Shown: positions 57,584 through 64,000 of the stretch, one piece after another | Position numbering within the stretch: the first letter of the stretch is position 1 | How the letters are laid out: every line of letters starts with the position of its first letter | Assembly: GCF_020616555.1 (NCBI RefSeq) | Contig: NZ_CP085173.1 | Location: 5,844,001 to 5,908,000, forward strand | DNA length: 64,000 nucleotides | Source of the DNA: Streptomyces longhuiensis | Lineage (GTDB): Bacteria > Actinomycetota > Actinomycetes > Streptomycetales > Streptomycetaceae | Direction of reading: 5' to 3' | The notes under the pieces: model-generated | The model's database searches: none | The model's input: the letters and a program-made list of their open reading frames with translations, nothing else | What the model was told of the DNA's origin: nothing | Made by a program: the position numbers and the translations under genes

Positions 57584-57781
57584 GTGAAGGACGCTAGGCG
57601 GCGGCCCGGCATTCGTCTTGACCGATGGTGAGATGTCAGGTGAACGACGCGTGGCGGAATAGTGAACCCGCCTGCTTCCCGGCCACTTCCCGGCCGGATT
57701 CCCCATTCGTCGGTGCGCTGTTAACCGTTTGTTGCACTCCGGTTGGGCCGCGGTCCCGAATCGCTTCCTAGCTTCTTCGGT
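57584..57781. promoter_or_regulatory. Divergent promoter region of the glycopolymer locus
   Basis: Both flanking genes start with GTG, and both have a CCTAGC(G/T)TC(C/T)TTC-like sequence directly upstream. TAGCGT at 57591-57596 (minus strand) and TAGCTT at 57769-57774 (plus strand) each end seven bases before the start codon. This spacing fits -10 boxes of leaderless transcripts. No clear -35 is present. The same control of both arms is likely. Confidence 0.5.
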
Positions 57782-59098
57782 GTGCCAGCAAGTACCTCTG
57801 AGACCCGACGGGTCGCCGTGCTCGCGGACTCCGACACCCGGTGGAAGTGGGGCGCGCTCACCGCGCGCCGCCTCACCGCCGACGAGAGTCCGCTCAACGG
57901 ATTCCTCCTGCGCGGCCGGGCCACCCCGACACCCCGCCAGCTCGACGAAGTCGGCGTCCGCGCCGACAGCCTCGACGAAGTCACCGCCGTCGAATTCCTG
58001 CGCCGCATGGAGCAGGACGCCGACCGCTACGACGTCGTCGTGCTCGCCCTCGTCGGCGGCGCCGTCCAGGCCATGCTCCACGGCCTCGCGCGGGCCTGGC
58101 AGGGCCGGGCGAAGCGGCCCGTCGTCGTCACCGGCTACGTGGGAGTCGTCTACGAGAAGCTCGCCGACGGACTGCTCCTGCGGCACGGCGCCGACCTCGT
58201 CCTCGCCAACTCCCGCCACGACGCGGACCGTTTCCGCGCCGTGTACGAGGGCGTGGACGCCGACACCTCCTCGGTGACCGAGTGCGCGCTGCCGTTCCTC
58301 GGCGGCACGCCCTACGAGGAGAAGCACGACCCGTACACGGTCGTCTTCGCCGCACAGCCCTCCGTACCGGACACCCCCGCCGACCGCGCCTACCTGCTCA
58401 AGCGGCTCGTCGGGCACGCCCGGCTGCACCCCGAGCGCGAGGTACTGCTCAAGCTGCGCAGCAAGCCCGGCGAGCACACCACCCACATCGAAGAGGCGCC
58501 CTACCAGAAGCTGGCCCAGCGGATCGACGGCGGACTGCCCGCCAACTGCCGCCTGGTCTACGGGCACATGGGCGAGGTACTCGACCGCACCGACCTCCTG
58601 GTCACCGTCAGTTCGACGGCCGCGCTCGAAGCCCTGCACCGGCGCATCCCCACCGCGCTGCTCACCGACCTCGGGGTGCGCGAGGCGCTCGGCAACCACC
58701 ACTTCACCGGCTCCGGGTGCCTCGCCTCCTGGGACCAGCTCGACGCGGGCCACCTGCCGAAGGCCGACGAGGAGTGGGTGGCACGCCAGGGCGTCGCGGC
58801 CGACGGCACGTACGACACCGCCTTCGACACGGCCCGCGCCCGGGTCACCGGCCTGACCGGAGCCGACCGGCTCCCGCCCCTGGCCCCCTACTACAGCCTC
58901 ACCACCGCCCCCGGCTATCTGCCGCGCATCCTCGCCCGCCACCACCTCGCCCCCGACGGGACGCCGCTGCCCGGCGCACCCGCCGCCGGCAAGGAGCCCG
59001 GCCCCGTCCGGCAGATCGTGCGCCGCGCCGCCCGTGGCGCCTACCGGCACGGGGTGCAGCGCGTGGCGCCCGTCATCCGGCGGATGGGCGAGCTGTGA
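57782..59098 (+). CDS. Putative glycosyltransferase (DUF6716 type)
   Basis: Protein of 438 residues, starting PASTSETRRVAVLADSDTRW. It has two Rossmann-like halves: the first with VVVLALVGGAVQAMLHGLA and VVVTGYVGVVYEKLADGLLL, the second with YTVVFAAQPSVPDTPADRAY, EVLLKLRSKPGEHTTHIEEA and DRTDLLVTVSSTAALEALHR. The S-S-T-A-A-L-E segment looks like the donor-site helix of GT-B enzymes. It is recognised as the family often placed with nonulosonic-acid genes in actinobacteria. A basic helical tail suggests membrane association. First gene of the plus-strand arm. Confidence 0.7.
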   Translation: MPASTSETRRVAVLADSDTRWKWGALTARRLTADESPLNGFLLRGRATPTPRQLDEVGVRADSLDEVTAVEFLRRMEQDADRYDVVVLALVGGAVQAMLHGLARAWQGRAKRPVVVTGYVGVVYEKLADGLLLRHGADLVLANSRHDADRFRAVYEGVDADTSSVTECALPFLGGTPYEEKHDPYTVVFAAQPSVPDTPADRAYLLKRLVGHARLHPEREVLLKLRSKPGEHTTHIEEAPYQKLAQRIDGGLPANCRLVYGHMGEVLDRTDLLVTVSSTAALEALHRRIPTALLTDLGVREALGNHHFTGSGCLASWDQLDAGHLPKADEEWVARQGVAADGTYDTAFDTARARVTGLTGADRLPPLAPYYSLTTAPGYLPRILARHHLAPDGTPLPGAPAAGKEPGPVRQIVRRAARGAYRHGVQRVAPVIRRMGEL

Positions 59099-59124
59099 AC
59101 GCCCGTACCCCTCAAGGAGACCTG

Positions 59125-60426
59125 ATGACCAACCCGGAAGCGGGCACAGCGGCACCGGTCCGCCGCGTCCTCGCCGTGATCCCCGCCCGTGGCGGCTCCA
59201 AGGGAGTGCCCGCCAAGAACCTCGCCCCGGTCGGCGGCGTGCCCCTCGTGGCCCGTACCGTCCGCGAGTGCCGCGCCACCCGGCTCGTCACGGACGTCGT
59301 GGTCTCCACGGACGACGCCGCGATCGCCGCCGCGGCCCGCGAGGCGGGAGCCGAGGTCGTCCTGCGGCCGGCCGCCATCGCCGGCGACAAGTCGAGCTCC
59401 GAGGCGGCCGTGCTGCACGCCCTCGACGCCCACGAGGCCCTCCAGGGCGCGGCGGTCGACGTCGTGCTCCTCGTCCAGTGCACCAGCCCCTTCATCGTCC
59501 GCGAGGACATCGACGGCGTCGTCGACGCGATCGTCGAGAAGGGCGCCGACACGGCCCTGACCGTCGCCCCCTTCCACGGATTCGTGTGGCGGGACGCCGA
59601 TGACGAGCCGGCCGCGCCCGCCGCGGTCGAGCGCGCCTCCGTCGAAGGCGGCACCGACACGCTGGTCGCCACCGCGGCCACCAGCGGCGGCTACGGCGTC
59701 AACCACGACAAGTCCTTCCGCCAGATGCGTCAGGACCGCCCCCAGGACCTCCTGGAGACCGGCGCGGTCTACGCCATGGACGCGAGCGGCTTCCGCGAGG
59801 CCAAGCACCGCTTCTTCGGCCGCACGGAGCTCGTCCGCACCGACCCCGCGCGGGTCCTGGAGATCGACGACCCGCACGACCTCTCCCGCGCCCGTGCCCT
59901 CGCGCCCCTCTTCGACGCGAACCGGCCCGGCTCCCTCCCGACCGCGGAAGACATCGACGCGGTCGTCCTCGACTTCGACGGCACCCAGACCGACGACAAG
60001 GTGCTGATCGACTCCGACGGACGGGAGTTCGTCACCGTGCACCGCGGTGACGGCCTCGGCATCGCGGCCCTGCGCAAGTCGGGCCTGCCGCTGCTGATCC
60101 TGTCCACGGAACAGAACCCGGTCGTCGCCGCCCGGGCCAGGAAGCTCCAGATCCCGGTCCTGCACGGCATCGACCGCAAGGACCTCGCACTCAAGCAGTG
60201 GTGCGAGGAGCAGGGCATCGCGCCCGAGCGCGTGCTCTACGTCGGCAACGACGTCAACGACCTCCCGTGCTTCGGCCTCGTCGGCTGGCCCGTGGCGGTC
60301 GCGAGCGCCCACGACGTCGTACGAGGCGCCGCGCGCGCGGTCACCGCTCTCCCCGGTGGTGACGGCGCGATCCGAGAGATCGCCACCTGGATCCTCGGCC
60401 CTTCTCTCGACTCCCTCAACAAGTAA
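59125..60426 (+). CDS. neuA: Bifunctional CMP-nonulosonic acid synthetase / HAD phosphatase fusion
   Basis: Protein of 433 residues in two domains. Residues 12-240 are a cytidylyltransferase: VLAVIPARGGSKGVPAKNLA, VVVSTDDAAIAAAAREAGAE, LVQCTSPFIVREDIDGVVDA and ARVLEIDDPHDLSRARAL. Residues 275-433 are a KdsC/KdnB-like HAD phosphatase: AVVLDFDGTQTDDKVLIDSD, LLILSTEQNPVVAARARKL and RVLYVGNDVNDLPCFGLVGW. It keeps the D-x-D pair and the late Asp. This would both dephosphorylate a nonulosonic-acid 9-phosphate and activate the acid with CTP. A good AAGGAG lies before the ATG; 14 bases separate it from the synthase gene. Confidence 0.85.
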   Translation: MTNPEAGTAAPVRRVLAVIPARGGSKGVPAKNLAPVGGVPLVARTVRECRATRLVTDVVVSTDDAAIAAAAREAGAEVVLRPAAIAGDKSSSEAAVLHALDAHEALQGAAVDVVLLVQCTSPFIVREDIDGVVDAIVEKGADTALTVAPFHGFVWRDADDEPAAPAAVERASVEGGTDTLVATAATSGGYGVNHDKSFRQMRQDRPQDLLETGAVYAMDASGFREAKHRFFGRTELVRTDPARVLEIDDPHDLSRARALAPLFDANRPGSLPTAEDIDAVVLDFDGTQTDDKVLIDSDGREFVTVHRGDGLGIAALRKSGLPLLILSTEQNPVVAARARKLQIPVLHGIDRKDLALKQWCEEQGIAPERVLYVGNDVNDLPCFGLVGWPVAVASAHDVVRGAARAVTALPGGDGAIREIATWILGPSLDSLNK

Positions 60427-60440
60427 GGAACTCCCCAGTC

Positions 60441-61379
60441 ATGAGCACCAACTCCCGCCTGCGCACGTTCGGTTCGAAGACGGCCGGCCCCGGCCGGCCC
60501 GTGTACATCACCGGCGAGATCGGCATCAACCACAACGGCGACCTCGAGAACGCCTTCAAGCTGATCGACGTGGCCGCCGAGGCCGGCTGCGACGCCGTCA
60601 AGTTCCAGAAGCGCACCCCGGAGATCTGCACCCCGCGCGACCAGTGGGACATCGAGCGCGACACCCCCTGGGGTCGCATGACGTACATCGACTACCGCCA
60701 CCGCGTCGAGTTCGGCGAGGCCGAGTACCAGGCCATCTCCGAGCACTGCAAGAAGCGCGGCATCGACTGGTTCGCCTCCCCGTGGGACACCGAGGCCGTC
60801 GCCTTCCTGGAGAAGTTCGACCTCCCGGCCCACAAGGTCGCCTCCGCGTCGCTCACCGACGACGAGCTGCTGCGCGCCCTGCGCGCCACCGGCCGCACGG
60901 TCATCCTCTCCACCGGCATGTCGACGCCGAAGCAGATCCGCCACGCCGTCGAGGTCCTCGGCAGCGACAACATCCTGATGTGCCACGCCACGTCGACGTA
61001 CCCGGCGCAGGCCGAGGAGCTCAACCTCCGCGTCATCAACACCCTCCAGGCCGAGTACCCGAACGTCCCGATCGGCTACTCCGGCCACGAGACCGGCCTG
61101 CAGACCACGCTCGCCGCCGTCGCCCTCGGCGCCACCTTCGTCGAGCGTCACATCACCCTCGACCGCGCCATGTGGGGCTCCGACCAGGCCGCCTCCGTCG
61201 AGCCGCAGGGCCTCACCCGCCTCGTGCGCGACATCCGCACCATCGAGGCGTCCCTCGGTGACGGAGTCAAGAAGGTCTACGAGTCGGAGCTCGGCCCGAT
61301 GAAGAAGCTCCGCCGCGTCACGGGCGTCGTCGCCGAGTCGGAGATCGCCGTCGCCGCGGGCGAGCCGGTCGGCGTCTGA
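60441..61379 (+). CDS. neuB: Nonulosonic acid (Kdn/sialic acid) synthase without SAF domain
   Basis: NeuB-type barrel enzyme of 312 residues that condenses phosphoenolpyruvate with a mannose-type sugar. Conserved parts are VYITGEIGINHNGDLENAFK, DAVKFQKRTPEICTPRDQWD, WFASPWDTEAVAFLEKFDLP, HKVASASLTDDELLRALRAT, LMCHATSTYPAQAEELNLRV and IGYSGHETGLQTTLAAVALG. The metal-binding ERHITLDRAMWGSDQAASVE follows. It stops about 35 residues short of the usual length, and the C-terminal antifreeze-like (SAF) domain that caps the active site in NeuB is missing. The context with a phosphatase points to Kdn-9-phosphate synthesis from mannose-6-phosphate. Confidence 0.9.
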   Translation: MSTNSRLRTFGSKTAGPGRPVYITGEIGINHNGDLENAFKLIDVAAEAGCDAVKFQKRTPEICTPRDQWDIERDTPWGRMTYIDYRHRVEFGEAEYQAISEHCKKRGIDWFASPWDTEAVAFLEKFDLPAHKVASASLTDDELLRALRATGRTVILSTGMSTPKQIRHAVEVLGSDNILMCHATSTYPAQAEELNLRVINTLQAEYPNVPIGYSGHETGLQTTLAAVALGATFVERHITLDRAMWGSDQAASVEPQGLTRLVRDIRTIEASLGDGVKKVYESELGPMKKLRRVTGVVAESEIAVAAGEPVGV

Positions 61380-61398
61380 CCGTCCGACGTCCGCCCGT

Positions 61399-61430
61399 GT
61401 GGGCCGGCGCCCGGCCGGGCGCCGGCCCAC
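61399..61430. terminator. Perfect 32-bp palindrome after neuB
   Basis: GTGGGCCGGCGCCCGG (61399-61414) is followed at once by its exact complement CCGGGCGCCGGCCCAC (61415-61430). It lies 20 bases after the neuB stop and 34 before the next start. It may be a terminator, an attenuator between the two genes or a protein-binding site. Confidence 0.7.
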
Positions 61431-61464
61431 GGGCCCCAACCCCCACAGGTCCCTCGGAGGGCCC

Positions 61465-62532
61465 ATGTCAGCAGCACGCTCCGGAACCCTGTGTTTCGTG
61501 GAGAGCCCCGTCCAGCTCCTCAACGTCCTGGAATGGGCGCATCTCGCCGAGAGCACCGACACGACGGACCGGATCACCCTGGTCGTCCTGTCGCCCACGG
61601 ACCCCATGACCCGCGGCCAGCTGCGCCGCATGGCCGAACTCGCCCGCGACGAGGGCCACACCGTCCGCTGGGAAGAGGCACGCGGCGGAGCCACCGCGCC
61701 CTTCCACACCATCGGCGGGCTCGCGAGCGCGCTGCGCAAGGCCGCCCGCATCGTCATCGGCGACCCGTTCTCCCGCTACGTGCAGCTCCTGCTGACGATC
61801 ACCCGGGCCGCCGAACTCGTCGTCGTCGACGACGGCACCGCGACCATGGAGTTCGTCTCCCAGCTCGCCCGCGGCGAGCGCCTCGTGCGCTGGCACCGCC
61901 GCGGCGGCCGGCCCGGACCGCGCGACGTCGTCTTCGCGCCCGTCTCCGCCGCCGCCCGCCGCCGCCTCACCCCCGACGGCGCCCGCCGCACCGTCGAGGT
62001 CTTCTCGGCCATGCCGATCGACTCCGTCCCCGACGGCGTCCGCGTCACCCGCAACGACTTCACCTGGACCCGCACCCGCTTCGGCCCGCCCCGCATGACG
62101 AAGGGCGCCGACCTCGTCGGCACGTCCCTCGTCGAGACCGGCGTCGTCGACCCGGACCGCTACCTGGAGGCCGTCCAGGCCCTCTCCCGCGCCCACGGCG
62201 CGACCCGCTACTTCGCCCACCGCCGCGAGAGCTCCGACAAGCTGCACCGCCTCGCGGTGGAGACCGGCCTGGAGATCGTCCGCCCCGACCTCCCCCTCGA
62301 ACTGATCGCCCGCCGCGGCCCCATCGGCCGTACGATCCTCAGCTTCCCCTCGACGGTCGTCCACACCCTGCCCCTGGCCCTCGCCGGCACCGAGGTCCGC
62401 GTCGCCGTCTGCGACATCGATCCCGCCTGGCTGACGGAGAACGCCTCGCCGCGCGCCCAGGGCTTCCTCTCCGGCGTCACCGGCACCGCCCGCGACGTAC
62501 ACCGTCTCGCCTCGGTCGCCCCGGCGATGTGA
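61465..62532 (+). CDS. Second polysialyltransferase-like (GT52/polyST) glycosyltransferase
   Basis: Protein of 355 residues. It starts RSGTLCFVESPVQLLNVLEW, typical of the GT52/alpha-2,8-polysialyltransferase group. Motifs include LVVVDDGTATMEFVSQLARG (Asp-Asp-Gly), TRYFAHRRESSDKLHRLAVE and ILSFPSTVVHTLPLALAGTE (Ser-Thr). It should use the CMP-activated acid made by the two genes before it. ATG 61465 has GGAGGG upstream. The palindrome before it may lower its expression relative to neuA-neuB. Confidence 0.8.
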   Translation: MSAARSGTLCFVESPVQLLNVLEWAHLAESTDTTDRITLVVLSPTDPMTRGQLRRMAELARDEGHTVRWEEARGGATAPFHTIGGLASALRKAARIVIGDPFSRYVQLLLTITRAAELVVVDDGTATMEFVSQLARGERLVRWHRRGGRPGPRDVVFAPVSAAARRRLTPDGARRTVEVFSAMPIDSVPDGVRVTRNDFTWTRTRFGPPRMTKGADLVGTSLVETGVVDPDRYLEAVQALSRAHGATRYFAHRRESSDKLHRLAVETGLEIVRPDLPLELIARRGPIGRTILSFPSTVVHTLPLALAGTEVRVAVCDIDPAWLTENASPRAQGFLSGVTGTARDVHRLASVAPAM

Positions 62533-62665
62533 GCGCCGGCCTCCGGGATCTTGGCCAGAGCTTGGTGATCGCATAGCCATCCGAAGGGCAACGCGACGGG
62601 GTGCCGGCCGGTCAGAATCACCGCACCCCCCACTCCGCATCCGCACACAGCGCCCAGAGGAACCC

Positions 62666-63496
62666 GTGACGCAACCCCGGCACCGCCTGTCCAAGAGACG
62701 CCGCTACCTCGCCATGTCCGCCGCAGGCGTGGCACTGGCCGCCACCGGAGCGATCGTGGCCCAGTCCGCGACAGCCACCACCCTGCCCGCGGCCAAGACG
62801 TACACAGGCCGCGCCTTCGACACCTGCACGGCCCCCTCCCTCTCCGCGATGAAGGCCTGGAAGACCGGCTTCTACGGCGCCGCGGCCGTCTACGTGGGCG
62901 GCAAGAACCGCGGCTGTGCCCAGCCCAACCTCACCGCCTCGTGGGTGAAGTCGGTCAGCGCCTCCGGCTGGAAGCTGATCCCGCTCTACGTGGGCGCCCA
63001 GCCGCCCTGCCAGTCCGGCGCGAACCCCGAGAAGATGACCGCGTCCACCGCCGCGTCGCTCGGCGCGAAGGACGGCGCCGACGCCGTCACCAAGGCCGCC
63101 GCCCTCGGCATGAAGAGCGGCTCCCCGCTCTACCTGGACATGGAGTCGTACGACACCACGAACACGTCCTGCAACAACGCGGTCCTCACCTACGTCCGCG
63201 CCTGGGACAAGGCCGTGCACGCCAAGAACTACCGGACGGGCTTCTACGGCTTCCGCAGCTCCAGCGCGAAGGCCGTCGCCACGACGACGAACCGCACCGA
63301 CATGCCGGACATCCTCTGGTACGCGCTCTGGGACAAGGTCAACACCACGACGTCCGACTGGCCCTTCGCCCCCACCCTGTGGACGGGCCACCGCCGCGCC
63401 CATCAGTACATGGTGAACAGCAAGGAGTCCCGAGGCGGTCACACGATCACGGTGGACCGGGACGCCTGGGACGCGCCGGTGGCGATCGTCGGGTAG
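62666..63496 (+). CDS. Secreted DUF1906 (Rv2525c-like, glycoside hydrolase-like) protein
   Basis: Exported protein of 276 residues. The signal sequence is basic then hydrophobic (RLSKRRRYLAMSAAGVALAA) and ends near ATATT. The rest has the DUF1906 TIM-barrel pattern: GRAFDTCTAPSLSAMKAWKT, YGAAAVYVGGKNRGCAQPNL, WKLIPLYVGAQPPC, GSPLYLDMESYD and TGFYGFRSSSAKAV. The barrel acidic residues in YLDMESYD are those seen in GH25-like relatives. The function is unknown; a mycobacterial relative (Rv2525c) affects cell-wall properties. The GTG follows AGAGGAACCC. Confidence 0.85.
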   Translation: MTQPRHRLSKRRRYLAMSAAGVALAATGAIVAQSATATTLPAAKTYTGRAFDTCTAPSLSAMKAWKTGFYGAAAVYVGGKNRGCAQPNLTASWVKSVSASGWKLIPLYVGAQPPCQSGANPEKMTASTAASLGAKDGADAVTKAAALGMKSGSPLYLDMESYDTTNTSCNNAVLTYVRAWDKAVHAKNYRTGFYGFRSSSAKAVATTTNRTDMPDILWYALWDKVNTTTSDWPFAPTLWTGHRRAHQYMVNSKESRGGHTITVDRDAWDAPVAIVG

Positions 63497-63502
63497 CCGA
63501 GG

Positions 63503-63542
63503 CCTACGGGGGGCACGAAAGAGATGTCATACCCCCCGTAGG
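63503..63542 (+). terminator. Hairpin after the DUF1906 gene
   Basis: CCTACGGGGGG (63503-63513) pairs with CCCCCCGTAGG (63532-63542) around an 18-base loop, starting seven bases after the stop codon. Confidence 0.6.
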
Positions 63543-63655
63543 GGTAGGCCATGCGAGCCGAGGCCGAATTTCTTACCCCAATTCGGTTGAACTTTTGTTG
63601 ATCGTGGGGCGGTTGACCCCTGCCCCGGCCTACCCTTCAAAGGGTGAACCAATTG

Positions 63656-64000
63656 ATGTCCCGAGGGTCCGAGGCCGGTCAGCCCGCGGAAGCGGTCACC
63701 GCAGGAGCGCTGCCCGGCACGCTGTCCGAAGAGCTCCGTGCCGAACTGGTCGCCTTCCGACGCGACTTGCACATGCACCCCGAGCTCGGCAACCAGGAGT
63801 TCCGCACGACGGCGGCGATCAGGGCCCGCCTCGAGAAGGCCGGACTCACGCCACGCATCCTGGACATCGGCACCGGACTCGTCTGTGACATCGGCACCGA
63901 GGACGGGGAGTGGCGGGGCGGGCGCCCCATGCTCGCCCTGCGCGCCGACATCGACGCGCTCCCCATCCCGGACACCAAGGCGAGCTGCGCCTACCGCTCC
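63656..64000 (+). CDS. M20-family amidohydrolase/peptidase, N-terminal part
   Basis: The frame stays open to the window end (115 codons visible). After about 25 less-conserved residues it reads LRAELVAFRRDLHMHPELGN and QEFRTTAAIRARLEKAGL. The first metal-site motif of M20D amidohydrolases then appears (LALRADIDALPI). These enzymes cut N-acyl or amide bonds, for example of N-acyl amino acids. ATG 63656 follows AGGGTG; an in-frame GTG at 63644 lies inside that site. The 3' part is outside the window. Confidence 0.88.
   Translation, partial: MSRGSEAGQPAEAVTAGALPGTLSEELRAELVAFRRDLHMHPELGNQEFRTTAAIRARLEKAGLTPRILDIGTGLVCDIGTEDGEWRGGRPMLALRADIDALPIPDTKASCAYRS

Overview
The window is chromosomal DNA of a Streptomyces or a very close relative. 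GC content is very high, third codon positions are almost always G or C, GTG starts are common, and only three TTA (bldA-type) codons were found in the called genes. The gene order also fits the streptomycete core chromosome: trpS, a DacA-type carboxypeptidase, sdhCDAB, a GH20 hexosaminidase, a stand-alone mutase and a Kdn/sialic-acid-type cell-wall polymer locus. No tRNA, rRNA, integrase, transposase or CRISPR array was seen.

Layout. 0-7 kb: the 3' end of trpS and a 2H phosphoesterase, then five genes that together match the mycobacterial decaprenyl-phosphoryl-arabinose (DPA) route (DprE2, DprE1, PAP2 phosphatase, UbiA-type DPPR synthase, GtrA), followed by a YihY-type membrane protein. 7-12 kb: a DacA-type carboxypeptidase, a small membrane protein, a metallophosphoesterase and an orphan solute-binding protein. 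12-18.8 kb: a two-component system with repeat-built termini, an MmpL transporter with an extra C-terminal beta-sandwich domain, and an MFS exporter divergent from a MarR regulator. 19.4-22.8 kb: an array of 37-bp hairpin repeats, a second DacA paralogue, and a three-gene operon (membrane protein, DCC protein, TetR) with two matching palindromic operators. 22.8-31 kb: VOC protein, SMP-30 lactonase, Lrp regulator, sdhCDAB, OHCU decarboxylase-like protein and a GH20 lipoprotein. 31-34 kb: a run of streptomycete hypotheticals. 34-40 kb: a secreted amidase with seven FG-GAP repeats, a SUKH protein, and a secreted delta-60/DUF11/RTX protein. 40-45.4 kb: accessory-looking genes, including an XRE-DUF397 pair, a bldA-type helix-turn-helix gene and an L,D-transpeptidase relic. 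45.8-49.4 kb: two paralogous ECF sigma/membrane-partner cassettes. 49.6-53 kb: an L,D-transpeptidase, a mutase large subunit and a LysE exporter. 53-62.5 kb: an envelope glycopolymer locus. 62.6-64 kb: a secreted DUF1906 protein and the start of an M20 amidohydrolase.

How the genes fit together. Much of the window concerns the cell envelope. The DPA-like genes could make a polyprenyl-linked pentose. Two carboxypeptidases, an amidase and an L,D-transpeptidase remodel peptidoglycan. The 53-62 kb locus has a Kdn/sialic-acid synthase, a CMP-sugar synthetase fused to a HAD phosphatase, four glycosyltransferase-type proteins, a methyltransferase and an O-acyltransferase. These are the parts expected for a decorated nonulosonic-acid polymer such as the Kdn teichulosonic acids known in Streptomyces. 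The sdh operon supplies respiratory complex II. Most regulation visible in the DNA is local: operators beside MarR/MFS, TetR and LysE genes, strong hairpin terminators, GTGA/ATGA translational coupling, and likely leaderless promoters.
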